A stretch of DNA of 64,000 nt from Pengzhenrongella sicca (lineage in GTDB: Bacteria > Actinomycetota > Actinomycetes > Actinomycetales > Cellulomonadaceae), in assembly GCF_017569225.1 (NCBI RefSeq), contig NZ_CP071868.1:1922001-1986000 (forward strand). Direction: 5' to 3'. Each line of letters opens with the position of its first letter. Within the stretch, counting starts at the first letter, position 1. Under the pieces are notes generated by a model that was not told where the DNA came from, made no database searches, and saw only the letters and a list, made by a program, of their open reading frames with translations. Position numbers and translations under genes: made by a program. This document shows, one piece after another, positions 1 to 8,920 of the stretch.

Positions 1-559
1 TCCGGAGCATGAGGACGCCGAGCATGGTGGCGATGGCGAGCTGCGCGCGCAGCAGGAGGCCAACGGCGTCTGGCGCGTCGGCGGTCCAGCCTGCGGCGGT
101 CGCGAGCCGGCGGGTGAAGTGCTCCAGCGTTCGTGAGCGGATTCGGTCGGCGTTCACGTCACCGGAGGAGCGCAAGAGCAGCAGCAGCTGCAGGGGGTCG
201 TCTCCGTCGGGCGCGTTCACCACGTGCGCGATCAGCCGCTCGACCACCTCGTCGAGCCCGCGCGACGGGGCCGGGTTCTGCTCGTCCAGCTCGTCGGAGG
301 TCCGTGCCATGCACTCCTCGAACAGCCCCTCCTTGGACACGAAGTAGCGGTTGATCAGGGCGACGTTGACGCCGACGTCCGCCGCGATCTCACGGACCGT
401 GGTGGCCCGGTATCCCTGCGTGGCGAACCGGCGCCGGGCGGCCCGCACCAGGGCACGTCGGGTCGCAACCGCATCCCGGCCCGAGCGGACCAGCTCGTCG
501 TCTGCCGACGTGCCGGGGCCGGCCGCCACCCCGGGCGAGCGCTCCCGCGTACTGGTCAT
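1..559 (-). CDS. TetR-family transcriptional regulator (3' end outside window)
   Basis: Reading the minus strand from the ATG at 559 gives at least 186 residues running off the left edge. Residues about 35-75 form a classical TetR helix-turn-helix (ATTVREIAADVGVNVALIN followed by RYFVSKEGLFEE), so this is a DNA-binding repressor. The C-terminal ligand domain is cut by the window. An AGGAGG ribosome site sits 8 bases before the ATG. It is divergent from the MFS exporter gene that starts at 677, the usual layout for a drug-responsive repressor and its target pump. The ligand cannot be guessed. Confidence is high for the family and moderate for control of the exporter. Confidence 0.9.
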   Translation of the reverse strand, partial: MTSTRERSPGVAAGPGTSADDELVRSGRDAVATRRALVRAARRRFATQGYRATTVREIAADVGVNVALINRYFVSKEGLFEECMARTSDELDEQNPAPSRGLDEVVERLIAHVVNAPDGDDPLQLLLLLRSSGDVNADRIRSRTLEHFTRRLATAAGWTADAPDAVGLLLRAQLAIATMLGVLMLR

Positions 560-605
560 TTCACGATCCTCCTGTGGGCGACATCTCGTCGATGAAAGTC
601 GACGC

Positions 606-651
606 GTGTTGACATGATCGCGCGGAGTGCTGAGACTGGTCAAGTCAACAA
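606..651. promoter_or_regulatory. TetR/MFS divergent control region
   Basis: The 117-bp gap between the TetR and MFS genes holds a consensus-like -35 (TTGACA, 609-614). It also holds a 7-bp inverted repeat, TGTTGAC (607-613) and GTCAACA (644-650), whose arms are 30 bp apart. Such a repeat could be a repressor site acting on both promoters. No good -10 hexamer is visible at 17 bp, so the promoter call is weak. Confidence 0.3.
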
Positions 652-676
652 CTGCTTACTCGCTCGAGGAGCTCTC

Positions 677-2167
677 GTGCCCACCACCCCTCAGGGCCCC
701 GCCGCCACGCCACCCACCGCCAGGACTCGGAGTACGCCGCACGGGCGCGGGACCGGGGTCATCCTGTACTTGTCGCTCGGCGGCCTGTCCTTCGCGGTCC
801 TGCAGTCGCTCGTCGCCCCCGCCCTCGGCACCATCGGGGCCGATCTGGGGGTCGCGACGAGCGACGCCAGCTGGGTGCTCACCGCCTACCTGCTCTCCGC
901 GTCGGTCCTGACCCCGATCCTGGGGCGCCTGGGGGACATGGTCGGCAAGCGCAAGGTCCTCATCGTGGTGCTGTCCCTGCTCCTCGTCGGCGCGGTGCTC
1001 GCCGCGCTGGCCCCGAACCTCGGCGTGCTGATCGTCGCGCGGATCCTCCAGGGCGCCGCCGGCGCGGTCATGCCGCTCTCGATCGGCATCGTGCGCGACG
1101 AGCTGCCCCGCGAGCGCGTGAGCGTGACGATCGGGCTGCTCTCGGCCATCTTCGGCATCGGTGCCGGCGTCGGCATCGTCGCGGCCGGTCCCATCGTCGA
1201 GCACCTGTCCTGGCACTGGCTGTTCTGGCTGCCCGCCGTCCTGGTGGTGATCGCCCTGCTCGGGGCGATCTTCGGGATCCCGGAGTCGCCGGTGCGCACG
1301 CCGGGGCGCCTGGACGTGCTCGGTACCGCCATCCTGACCGTCGGCCTGGTCGCCCTGCTCCTGGCCATCAGCGAGGGGGAGAAGTGGGGCTGGGGCGACG
1401 CCAAGACCGTCGGTCTGCTGGTCCTGGGTTCCGTGGCCCTGGTGGTGTTCGTCCTGGTAGAGCTGCGCGTCCAGGAGCCGCTGATCGACGTGCGCCTGTT
1501 CCGGCACCGCGGGGTCTGGACCGCGCACGTCGTCGCCCTGGCCTTCGGCTTCGCGATGTTCGGCACCTTCATCCTGGTTCCCACCCTGCTGCAGCTGCCC
1601 AGCGCCCTGGGCTACGGGTTCGGCAAGAGCGTGACCCAGGCCGGCCTCTACCTGCTGCCCACCGTCGTCGCGATGGTCATCTCCGGAGTCGTCGCCGGCA
1701 TCCTCATCCGGCGCATCGGCCCGAAGATCCCGATGATCGTCGGCGGAGTGTCGGTGGCGGTCGCCTTCCTCATTCCGGCGCTCGGGCACGCCCAGCTGTG
1801 GTCGATCGTGCTGTCCGGCGTCCTGACCGGCATCGGCATCGGCATGGCACTCGCGGCGACGTCGAACGCGATCGTCGAGAGCGTGCCCGCCGCCCAGACC
1901 GGCGAGGCGATCAGCGCCAACACCGTCATCCGCACCGTCGGCAGCAGCATCGGGACCGCCGTCATCGCCGCGCTGCTCTCCTCCCAGGTCAGCGCGCAGG
2001 GGGCCCCGCTGGACGACGGGTTCACCATCGGGTTCTGGGCCTGCGCGGGTGTCGGGGTCCTCGCGTTCCTCGCCGCCCTCGCCGGCCCCTCACGCGGTGC
2101 CCGCCGACGCGAGGCCATCGCCGCCGGAGTGGACGACTTCGACGAGGTCGAGCACGCCGCCCGGTAG
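677..2167 (+). CDS. MFS drug/H+ antiporter, DHA2 (EmrB/QacA) family
   Basis: This is a membrane exporter of the 14-helix DHA2 type. After a short proline-rich N-terminus the protein alternates hydrophobic spans and short loops to its end. The loop motif GRLGDMVGKRKVL (motif A, between helices 2 and 3) and the glycine-rich helix 5 segment (FGIGAGVGIVAAGPIV, motif C of antiporters) are both present. Length is 496 residues from the GTG at 677, which has GAGGAG at 666-671. An in-frame ATG at 614 lies in the divergent control region and lacks a ribosome site, so I prefer 677. The neighbouring TetR gene probably represses it. The substrate is unknown. Confidence 0.9.
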   Translation: MPTTPQGPAATPPTARTRSTPHGRGTGVILYLSLGGLSFAVLQSLVAPALGTIGADLGVATSDASWVLTAYLLSASVLTPILGRLGDMVGKRKVLIVVLSLLLVGAVLAALAPNLGVLIVARILQGAAGAVMPLSIGIVRDELPRERVSVTIGLLSAIFGIGAGVGIVAAGPIVEHLSWHWLFWLPAVLVVIALLGAIFGIPESPVRTPGRLDVLGTAILTVGLVALLLAISEGEKWGWGDAKTVGLLVLGSVALVVFVLVELRVQEPLIDVRLFRHRGVWTAHVVALAFGFAMFGTFILVPTLLQLPSALGYGFGKSVTQAGLYLLPTVVAMVISGVVAGILIRRIGPKIPMIVGGVSVAVAFLIPALGHAQLWSIVLSGVLTGIGIGMALAATSNAIVESVPAAQTGEAISANTVIRTVGSSIGTAVIAALLSSQVSAQGAPLDDGFTIGFWACAGVGVLAFLAALAGPSRGARRREAIAAGVDDFDEVEHAAR

Positions 2168-2307
2168 CTCGCCGCGACGCGAACACGGTGCGGTTCCCCA
2201 CCGTGCGCCGAACGCGCGCCGATTCCCCGGACACGGGACCCGGACCTGCCCTACGGTTCGAGCGACGCTGCGCACGCAGCTGGCCACGTGCGCATCAAGG
2301 AGGCGTC

Positions 2308-2730
2308 ATGCCCCGTTACCTGGGGATCTTGCTCGAGCTCGGGCTGATCGTCTTCTGCTTGATCGAGTGCATCCAAGCTCCGCCCGGACGCGTGCGCAAC
2401 CTGCCGACCTGGGCGTGGATCCTCCTGATCCTCTTCATCCCCTACGCCGGCCCGATCGCGTGGCTGGTCGCGGGGCGCCCGACGGCGGCGTCGGCGGGCC
2501 AGGCCGTCCCGTGGCGGTCGACCGCCACGGCGGGCTTCCCGGAGTACGAGCGGCCCGGCGCGCCCGCCGACGACCGCCAGCTCCTTGCGGGGCTCGCCGC
2601 CTCCGACGCCTCCGACCGCGCGCTGCTCGCGCAGTGGGAGGCCGACCTTCGCGCCCGCGAGGCCGCGCTCCGCGACGACGCGCCGGGGCCGCCGCCGGGC
2701 CAGGGCACCGGCGACCCCCGCACGCCGTAG
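2308..2730 (+). CDS. Small membrane protein with PLDc_N (phospholipase D-nuclease N-terminal) domain
   Basis: A 140-residue protein starts at the ATG at 2308 with a strong AAGGAGG ribosome site (2297-2303). Two hydrophobic spans (about residues 4-22 and 35-57) flank a short loop. The second ends in the pattern LFIPYAGPIAWLVAGRP, characteristic of the PLDc_N domain seen alone in small actinobacterial membrane proteins and at the N-terminus of cardiolipin synthases. The rest is a charged, cytoplasmic-looking tail rich in Ala, Asp and Arg. It is a single gene between the exporter and a convergent ABC operon. The biochemical role is unknown. Confidence 0.75.
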   Translation: MPRYLGILLELGLIVFCLIECIQAPPGRVRNLPTWAWILLILFIPYAGPIAWLVAGRPTAASAGQAVPWRSTATAGFPEYERPGAPADDRQLLAGLAASDASDRALLAQWEADLRAREAALRDDAPGPPPGQGTGDPRTP

Positions 2731-2824
2731 TCGCCCTAGGGCACCCACGGGTTGTGGTCCGGATCGGTGCTCCAGAGGCGCAGATCCCGACCACCACCGG
2801 CTCGCGACGGGAGACCGACCGCGG

Positions 2825-3988
2825 TCAGAGCGCGCGCGCCATGCTCCGCCGCAGGCTCCACGTGCCGAGCGCGAGCAGGACGGCCGCCATCGCGGCCAGC
2901 ACCCCGAGCTGCGGGAGGATGTCGACGAGCGTCCCGTCGCGGCGCTGGATCTCGGCGAACGCGTCGTACGCCCAGGCGTGCGGCGTGATGTGCGCGACCG
3001 TGCGCAGCGTCTCCGGGAACAACTCGAGCGGGAGCATGCAGCCGCCCAGCGCCGCGAGGACGAGGCCGAGCCCGATCCCGATGCCCGACGCCGCGCCGTC
3101 GTTGTCGAGAACTGACCCGATCACCATCGCGGCGCCGGCGGCGACGGCGCTGAACGTGGCGAGCACGAGCAACGACAGCCAGAGGTTGCCCCAGCTCACC
3201 CCGAACAGGAGCGAGGTGGCGACCATGATGTACGCGCCCTGGAAGATCGCGATCGTGAACCGGCCCAGCGCCTGGCCGGCGAGCGCCTGCCCGGCGGAGA
3301 CGGGCGCGGCGAGGGTCCGGGCCATGACGCCGAGCCGGCGGGTCTGGATCAGGGTGGATGAGCCCGCGAGCGAGGCAAGGAAGACGAACAGCAGGAGCTC
3401 GCCCGACGCGCCGAGGTCGAACTGGCCCAGCCCGTCGAACTCCTGCGTGAGGCGGTCGACGTCGACGACCCTCAGTTCCGGCGGCGTGGTGGCCGCCTCG
3501 GCGTCGGCCAGCGCGGCGAGGGCCGCGTCCTCGCCGAGGCCCGCCCCCACCAGTGCGGCGACCTGCCCGCGCTCGACGGTGACCCCCGCGACGGCGACCC
3601 GGACCCGCTGCACGGTTGCCGGGCTGCCCTGCTGCGCGCCGGGCACGATCTCGAGGACGACCGGGGCGCCAGCGTCGTACGCGGTGGCCGCCGCCGCGGA
3701 GATGAACAGGCCGACGTCCGTGCGCCCGCGGGCGACCTGCTGCCGCACGGAGTCGGCGCCGCCGCGGGTGACGCTCACGCCGTCGTCGACGAGGGCCGTC
3801 GCGATGGCGGTGCCGAGCTCGCTGTCCGCGCCGGCGATGGCAACCCGGCCATTGCCCCCGTCCCCGCCGAACTGCGAGCCGATCACCAGGACGAGCAGCA
3901 GCGGGAAGATGAAGACGAAGAAGATGTTCGACCGGTCGCGCAGGAAGCGACGCAGCTCGACCGCGGCGATCGCTCGGGCGGCCCTCAC
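2825..3988 (-). CDS. ABC-2 type transporter permease (downstream subunit)
   Basis: This integral membrane subunit of an exporter has 387 residues. An N-terminal membrane anchor (residues about 22-42) is followed by a large extracytoplasmic domain (about 45-190) and five to six clustered hydrophobic spans in the C-terminal half. That is the layout of ABC-2 permeases of the YhgE/Pip or NatB type. Its start overlaps the end of the preceding permease gene (3985) by four bases (ATGA), so the two are translationally coupled. With the ATPase at 5154-6137 it forms a heterodimeric exporter. The cargo is unknown; drugs, lipids or peptides are usual for this class. Confidence 0.88.
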   Translation of the reverse strand: MRAARAIAAVELRRFLRDRSNIFFVFIFPLLLVLVIGSQFGGDGGNGRVAIAGADSELGTAIATALVDDGVSVTRGGADSVRQQVARGRTDVGLFISAAAATAYDAGAPVVLEIVPGAQQGSPATVQRVRVAVAGVTVERGQVAALVGAGLGEDAALAALADAEAATTPPELRVVDVDRLTQEFDGLGQFDLGASGELLLFVFLASLAGSSTLIQTRRLGVMARTLAAPVSAGQALAGQALGRFTIAIFQGAYIMVATSLLFGVSWGNLWLSLLVLATFSAVAAGAAMVIGSVLDNDGAASGIGIGLGLVLAALGGCMLPLELFPETLRTVAHITPHAWAYDAFAEIQRRDGTLVDILPQLGVLAAMAAVLLALGTWSLRRSMARAL

Positions 3989-5151
3989 AGGTCCCGCCCC
4001 CGGTCGGGCACGAGTCGCGAGGCCGCAAGGCCGACGACGGCGAAGCCCAGCATGAGCATCACCGGCACCCCGATGTCACCCAGCCCGCCGCCGCCGGAGG
4101 TGATGCCCAGGCCGCGGGTGAAGGCGGCGATCGGGTTGAGGCCGACGACGACGTCCAGGAATCCGGTCGTGTTCAGCGGGAAGAACGCGCCGCCGGCGAT
4201 GCCGAGCAGCAGCGCGAGGATCGACTGGAGCACGCTCGCCTGCTCGGCGGTGCGCGCGACCCGGGCGATGATGAACATCAGCGACGTCGCCGCGGCCACC
4301 GCGCACAGGATGAGCACCGCCACGGCCACTGGCGAACCGAACGAGACGTCGAAGAACATCGAGCCGAGCGTGAGCAGCACGGACGTGGCGACGACGCCGA
4401 GGATGTAGCTGACGAGCCCCTTCGCCGTCACGATCAGCCAGGGTCGCATCGGCATCGAGCGCAGCCGGGCGAGGGTGCCCTGCTCGCGCTCGGCGACCAG
4501 CCCGAGGACCCCGAAGCCGACGGTGAACAGCAGGAACAGGCCGGCCTGCCCCGCGATGAGGGCGGCGGAGCTGCTCAGCTGCTCGCTCGCCGCCTCGCCC
4601 TGCGTCAGCGTGATCTCGGGAGCCTGGGTCGCCGCCTGCTGGGCGAGCGCCGCGAGCTGCGCGTCGGGCACGCCGGCCCCGGCGCCGGCGGCGGCGGTCA
4701 CCGCGCCGGCGGAGAGCTGGGTGAGGACGCCCTGCACGACGGTGAGGACGATGTCGCTCTCGATCCCGGAGTCCTCGCCCTCGGTCACCTCGACGACGAC
4801 CTCCTTGCCCGCGCGGACGGCGTCGCCGAAGCCCGCGGGGATGACGACGCCGAGCTCGGCATCCCCGGACCGGGCCGACGATCGCGCGTCGTCGGCGGAG
4901 ACCTCGTCCACGGTGAGGTCGATCCCCTCCACCTGGGTCAGCGTGGCGGTGATCGCTGTGGCGAGGTCGTCGCCCGCGGGGGCGGACACGGCGACGGTCA
5001 CCGGCTTGAGGGTGAGGTTCGCCGCGCCGCCCGAGGTCAGGTTGAAGACGAACATCAGCGCGAGCGGGACGACGAGCGCGAAGATGATCACCGACCGGTC
5101 CCGGACGCGTTGGCGCAGGTCGGACGCCGTCATGGTCCATAGCTGTCGCAT
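3985..5151 (-). CDS. ABC-2 type transporter permease (upstream subunit)
   Basis: This is the second permease of the exporter, 388 residues and a paralogue of its downstream neighbour. It has an N-terminal span (about residues 20-42), a soluble domain with DDLATAITATLTQVEGIDL-like sequence, and six hydrophobic segments from about residue 195 to 380. It lies 2 bases after the ATPase gene and overlaps the next permease gene, so all three are one transcription unit on the minus strand. Two unequal permeases with one ATPase are common for ABC-2 exporters of Actinobacteria. Confidence 0.88.
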   Translation of the reverse strand: MRQLWTMTASDLRQRVRDRSVIIFALVVPLALMFVFNLTSGGAANLTLKPVTVAVSAPAGDDLATAITATLTQVEGIDLTVDEVSADDARSSARSGDAELGVVIPAGFGDAVRAGKEVVVEVTEGEDSGIESDIVLTVVQGVLTQLSAGAVTAAAGAGAGVPDAQLAALAQQAATQAPEITLTQGEAASEQLSSSAALIAGQAGLFLLFTVGFGVLGLVAEREQGTLARLRSMPMRPWLIVTAKGLVSYILGVVATSVLLTLGSMFFDVSFGSPVAVAVLILCAVAAATSLMFIIARVARTAEQASVLQSILALLLGIAGGAFFPLNTTGFLDVVVGLNPIAAFTRGLGITSGGGGLGDIGVPVMLMLGFAVVGLAASRLVPDRGRDL

Positions 5152-5153
5152 GC

Positions 5154-6137
5154 TCAGTCCCTCAGGGCTTTGCCGGTCAGGTGCAGGAACACCGACTCGA
5201 GGTCCGGCCGGGTGATCTCGACCTCGGTGAGCGTCATCCCGGCGTCGGTCGCCGTCGTGACGATGCTCGCGACCGCCGTGGGGGCGTCGCGCACGGTCAG
5301 GGTGAGCGTGTTCCCGTCCGCGGCGACCTGCTCGACGGCGGGCAGGGCGCGCAGGCCCGAGAGAATCGCGGCGCTCTGGCCTGCGCCGGCCAGCCGGATC
5401 GTGTCCACGCCACCGGTGAGCGTGATGAGCTCGCTCCGGGTGCCCTCGGCCTGGATGCGGCCGGAATCGATGATCGCGATCCGGTCACAGAGGCGCTCGG
5501 CCTCCTCCATGTAGTGGGTCGTGTAGAGCACGGCCATGCCGCCGACCGACAGCGCCTCGACGGACTCGAGGATCGCGTTGCGTGACTGCGGGTCGACGCC
5601 GACCGTCGGCTCGTCGAGGATCAGCAGCGCAGGCTGGTGCAGGAGGCCGACGGCGATGTTCAGCCGCCGCTTCATCCCGCCGGAGTACTCCTTCGTCGGG
5701 TCCTTGGCCCGGTCGGTCAGCGCGATGAGCTCGAGCACCTCGTCGATGCGGTGCGAGAGCTCCTTGCCGCGCAGGCCCTGGAGCCGGCCGAAGAACATGA
5801 GGTTCTCGCGTGCGGTGAGCTCGGGGTAGATCGCGAGATCCTGCGGGACGAGGCCGATGTGCCGCTTGACGTCGACCTCGCCCGGACCCATCGGCCTGCC
5901 CGCGACCGTCACGGAGCCGGCGTCGGCGGGGATGAGACCGGCGACCATCGAGATGGTGGTGGTCTTGCCCGCGCCGTTCGGGCCGAGCAGGCCGAAGGTC
6001 TCGCCGGGGTCGATGTGGAACGAGACGCCGTCGACGGCGGTCAGGTCGCCGTACCGGCGGACCAGGTCGGTCGCGACGAGCACGTGCCCACCAGGTTGCG
6101 GTCCACCGCGTTCGTGCTGGATCCCGTCGAATGCCAC
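5154..6137 (-). CDS. ABC-2 exporter ATP-binding protein
   Basis: The ATPase subunit (327 residues) energises the two permeases downstream. It shows Walker A (GLLGPNGAGKTTT), the ABC signature (EYSGGMKRRLNIAVGL), Walker B (ALLILDEPTVGVD) and a C-terminal extension of about 90 residues typical of the DrrA/NodI/CcmA group. The gene is first in the operon. It is divergent from the NYN protein gene, with about 190 bp of shared upstream sequence that should hold both promoters. No dedicated regulator is adjacent. Confidence 0.93.
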   Translation of the reverse strand: MAFDGIQHERGGPQPGGHVLVATDLVRRYGDLTAVDGVSFHIDPGETFGLLGPNGAGKTTTISMVAGLIPADAGSVTVAGRPMGPGEVDVKRHIGLVPQDLAIYPELTARENLMFFGRLQGLRGKELSHRIDEVLELIALTDRAKDPTKEYSGGMKRRLNIAVGLLHQPALLILDEPTVGVDPQSRNAILESVEALSVGGMAVLYTTHYMEEAERLCDRIAIIDSGRIQAEGTRSELITLTGGVDTIRLAGAGQSAAILSGLRALPAVEQVAADGNTLTLTVRDAPTAVASIVTTATDAGMTLTEVEITRPDLESVFLHLTGKALRD

Positions 6138-6327
6138 GGTGGTGCGCCCCTCTGCTGGTCGGACCTGCTTTTGCGCTCGGCGCGCTCAGTCTGGCACTGG
6201 AGCGCCCCACGCGACACGACCGACGTGCCGCCACCCGAGGTCTCTCGCGCGCTCGGGTCTGACGGCGCAGCATCGGCCGGCCGTGGGTATTGGCTCACCC
6301 CCGGGCGTGAGCGAGGAGGATGCGGTC

Positions 6328-7617
6328 ATGGACATCACCCCCGAGGGCGGGCGGCGGCTGCGTTGCGCCCTGTTCGTCGACTTCGACAACGTGTACATCG
6401 GGCTCCAACGGCTCGACCCGAGCGCGGCCGAGGCGTTCGCCGGGTCGCCGGCGCACTGGCTCGCTGGGCTCGAGACCGGTAGCGACGCCGACGGCGAGTT
6501 CACTCGGCGCTTCCTCGTGCGCTCCTGCTACCTCAACCCGTCCGTGTTCTCGCAGTTCCGGCCGAACTTCACGCGGGCCGGCTTCAGCGTCGTGGACTGC
6601 CCGTCGCTCACCCAGCAGGGCAAGAGCAGCGCCGACATCAACCTCGTGCTCGACGCGGTCGACGCCCTGAGCGCCGAGACCCGGTACGACGAGTTCGTCA
6701 TCCTCTCCGCCGACGCCGACTTCACCCCCCTCGCGCTGCGCTGCCGCGCGGCCGATCGGCGGGTCACGATCATCACCGCCGGTCCCGCGGCGAGCGCCTA
6801 CCGCGCCGTCGCCGACACGGTGATCACGGCGGACGAGCTCGCCGAGATCGTCAAGCACCCCGAGCAGGTCGAGCTCGACGACACGCCGGCACCCGCCCCG
6901 GTCGCCGCGCCCGGCAACGGCACCGGCCGGGCGTCGGCGCCGTCGTCATCCAGCGCGGCCGCGCGGGCGTCCGGACCTGTCACCAACAGCCCTGCGCGGA
7001 AGCCGGTCCTGCGCCTGGTGCGCGCGGCCGACCGCCCGTTGACCGGGAGCGTGGTGGCCCAGGCGGCGCAAAAGGCCGACCCGTCGCTCGTCACCTCGAA
7101 CTGGGAGAAGACCGGCGCGTTCTTCCCTTGGCTCGCGCGCGCCGTCCCTGAGTTGCAGGCCACCGCGCGCCCGGCTCCGGGGTTCGTCTGGGACCCCAAG
7201 CGCTTCAGCGAGGCCGACGTGCCCAGCGCCGACGCCGTCGACCTGCCGCCCCTGCAACGTCAGGTGGTCGACGTCACCGACATCCCCAACCTCCCCGCGG
7301 AGAGCTACCGCATCCTGCTCTCGGCCCTGGCCGAGGACGTCCGCGCCGTCCCGTTCGCCCGCGCCGAGACCTCGCGGCGGGTGCGCGACGCGTGCCAGGC
7401 CGCCGGCGCGAAGATCGGCCGCGGCTCGGTGAACACCGTGATCGCCGGGGTCCTGTACGCCGGGCTCGACCTCGCGGCCAAGCCCTCGGCCCGCGAGGTC
7501 GCCGAGACCTGGGCGGACAACGTCATCGGGCTCTGCCGCGGGGCTCGGATGGAGCTCGGCCCGCAGGCGGTCAACGCCATCCGGGCCTGGGTCGGCGGGG
7601 GACTGCTCAGTTCCTGA
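6328..7617 (+). CDS. NYN-domain protein with C-terminal OST-HTH (LOTUS)-like domain
   Basis: A 429-residue protein. Residues about 10-175 form an NYN/LabA-type PIN-fold nuclease domain. The acidic residues expected at its active site are visible as FVDFDNVYIG near the start, SSADINLVLDAVD in the middle and ILSADADFTPL later. A low-complexity linker (Ala/Pro/Ser, about 180-225) leads to a region resembling an OST-HTH/LOTUS RNA-binding module (about 230-295) and a helical tail. Such proteins are thought to bind or cleave structured RNA. The ATG at 6328 has GAGGAGG at 6313-6319. Longer upstream reading is open but is shadow sequence over the divergent ABC gene. Confidence 0.85.
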   Translation: MDITPEGGRRLRCALFVDFDNVYIGLQRLDPSAAEAFAGSPAHWLAGLETGSDADGEFTRRFLVRSCYLNPSVFSQFRPNFTRAGFSVVDCPSLTQQGKSSADINLVLDAVDALSAETRYDEFVILSADADFTPLALRCRAADRRVTIITAGPAASAYRAVADTVITADELAEIVKHPEQVELDDTPAPAPVAAPGNGTGRASAPSSSSAAARASGPVTNSPARKPVLRLVRAADRPLTGSVVAQAAQKADPSLVTSNWEKTGAFFPWLARAVPELQATARPAPGFVWDPKRFSEADVPSADAVDLPPLQRQVVDVTDIPNLPAESYRILLSALAEDVRAVPFARAETSRRVRDACQAAGAKIGRGSVNTVIAGVLYAGLDLAAKPSAREVAETWADNVIGLCRGARMELGPQAVNAIRAWVGGGLLSS

Positions 7618-7653
7618 GCCGACCGTGCACGCGGGTACCCGATCGGGCAGCGG

Positions 7654-8538
7654 CTATGCGCGCTCTACCGGCAGCCAGAGTTCGCAGGTTGCCGTGCTGA
7701 AGTCTGGGGCTCGATCCAGGACCGCCACGACGGACGGGCCCTGGCGCAAGCGCCAGGGATTGGACGGGAACCACTCGGTGGCGGTGGCTGCCCACGTCGC
7801 CTGCAACGTGGACGGGTACGGCCCGGCGCTGCGGAAGACTGCCCACGTGCCTGCAGGGACGTCGACGGCGTCGAGATCCGCGGGTGCCGGCGTCTCCTCG
7901 CTGATCGCGACGCCGTGGAGGTAGCTCAGGTCGCTTCCCTCGATGTAGTCGGGGTCGACGTCGGAGCTCACCTGGAGCAGTCCGGTGGGCTCGGTGTTGC
8001 TCAGGCTCTTGAGGCGCAGGTGCTCGGACTCGGGTATGGACGCGATGTGCTCCTGGATGTGGGGGTTGATGCCCTCGTGAATCAGCGGCACCTGTGCTGC
8101 GTGGCCGATCAGGCGGAACGTGGGTCGTTCAACGATGCGGGTGTCCATGGACGTGCTCCCTTCGACGGTCAGGCGAAACCTGAGCTGTGGTTGTGAACGA
8201 AGGGGGCCGCCGTCGCGGCGCACGTCGCCGGGGCGAGTGCCGTGCACCGCCCGGAATGCGCGACCGAACGCTTCGGTCGAGCCGTAGCCGTATCGCACCG
8301 CGATGCCGAGAAGGTCATCGCCCGCGACGACGTCGGATGCTGCAAGCGTCATGCGTCGGCGACGGATGTACTCCGAGATCGGCATGCCCGCGAGGGACGA
8401 GAACATCCGCCGCAGGTGGTACTCGGTCGTGCCGAATCCGTTCGCAAGTCCGGCGAGGTCGATCTCCTCGGTCAGGCGCGTCTCGACATAGTCGACGAGG
8501 TGGTTCAGTGCTGCGATCACGGTTTCCCCCTTCGACAT
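7654..8538 (-). CDS. AraC-family regulator with GyrI-like effector domain
   Basis: A 294-residue transcription factor. Its DNA-binding domain is at the N-terminus (residues about 8-108; two HTHs around LAGLANGFGTTEYHLRRMF and DLLGIAVRYGYGSTEAFGRAF). The C-terminal half (about 130-292) is a GyrI-like small-molecule-binding domain ending in TCELWLPV. This is the domain order of the Rob/SoxS-like multidrug sensors (BmrR/GyrI effector type). The gene is convergent with the NYN gene. A damaged reading frame lies directly upstream on the same strand. Confidence 0.9.
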   Translation of the reverse strand: MSKGETVIAALNHLVDYVETRLTEEIDLAGLANGFGTTEYHLRRMFSSLAGMPISEYIRRRRMTLAASDVVAGDDLLGIAVRYGYGSTEAFGRAFRAVHGTRPGDVRRDGGPLRSQPQLRFRLTVEGSTSMDTRIVERPTFRLIGHAAQVPLIHEGINPHIQEHIASIPESEHLRLKSLSNTEPTGLLQVSSDVDPDYIEGSDLSYLHGVAISEETPAPADLDAVDVPAGTWAVFRSAGPYPSTLQATWAATATEWFPSNPWRLRQGPSVVAVLDRAPDFSTATCELWLPVERA

Positions 8539-8599
8539 CGAGCCTGCCCCTGCCTGACGGGTCCGCGCCCGATAGTTGGAGACCGATCGGATCGGCGAT

Positions 8600-8880
8600 T
8601 CAGGGCGCCGAGACGGGGATATCGGTGAGCCGGAACGGGACGGAGCCGAGCTCGCCGATGTCGCCGGAGCGCACGAGCGGGTGGATCGCTACGTCGACGT
8701 CGATACCGCTGACCGAGACCGTCCGACAGGATCAGGTGCCGGTGCTGGGCTGCACGCCGCAAGGATCATCGCGTCCGCCCTCATCGGGCCGCACGGCAGC
8801 GTGCAGAAAGCTCGCGGTGCGGAACTCCGAACTGATGTCGAACGGACCGGAGTTCGTTCGTGGAGGGGGTGACGGACGGT
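8600..8880 (-). pseudogene. Possible decayed ORF with in-frame stop
   Basis: The 382-bp gap between the AraC gene and the DUF998 gene is not empty. One minus-strand frame reads with actinobacterial codon bias from about 8880 to a TGA at 8600-8602 (C-terminal part: IDVDVAIHPLVRSGDIGELG then SVPFRLTDIPVSAP). It is interrupted by an in-frame TGA at 8732-8734. Upstream of that stop the same frame reads GPFDISSEFRTASFLHAAV. There is no convincing start codon or ribosome site. I do not recognise the family; it could be a relic of a gene once co-transcribed with the AraC regulator. Confidence 0.35.
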
Positions 8881-8920
8881 CTGCAGCAGGCAGCCGGCCG
8901 CACTCGACAAGGAGCGTTAG

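Noticed and set aside
656-1789. Long minus-strand open frame opposite the MFS gene
   Set aside because: Low-complexity Asp/Gly/Gln/Arg protein in a frame antisense to a well-supported exporter; a GC-rich shadow.
2736-4028. Long minus frame overlapping the ABC permease
   Set aside because: Arg/Gly-rich sequence in the wrong frame; the permease frame (2825-3988) has clear membrane spans.
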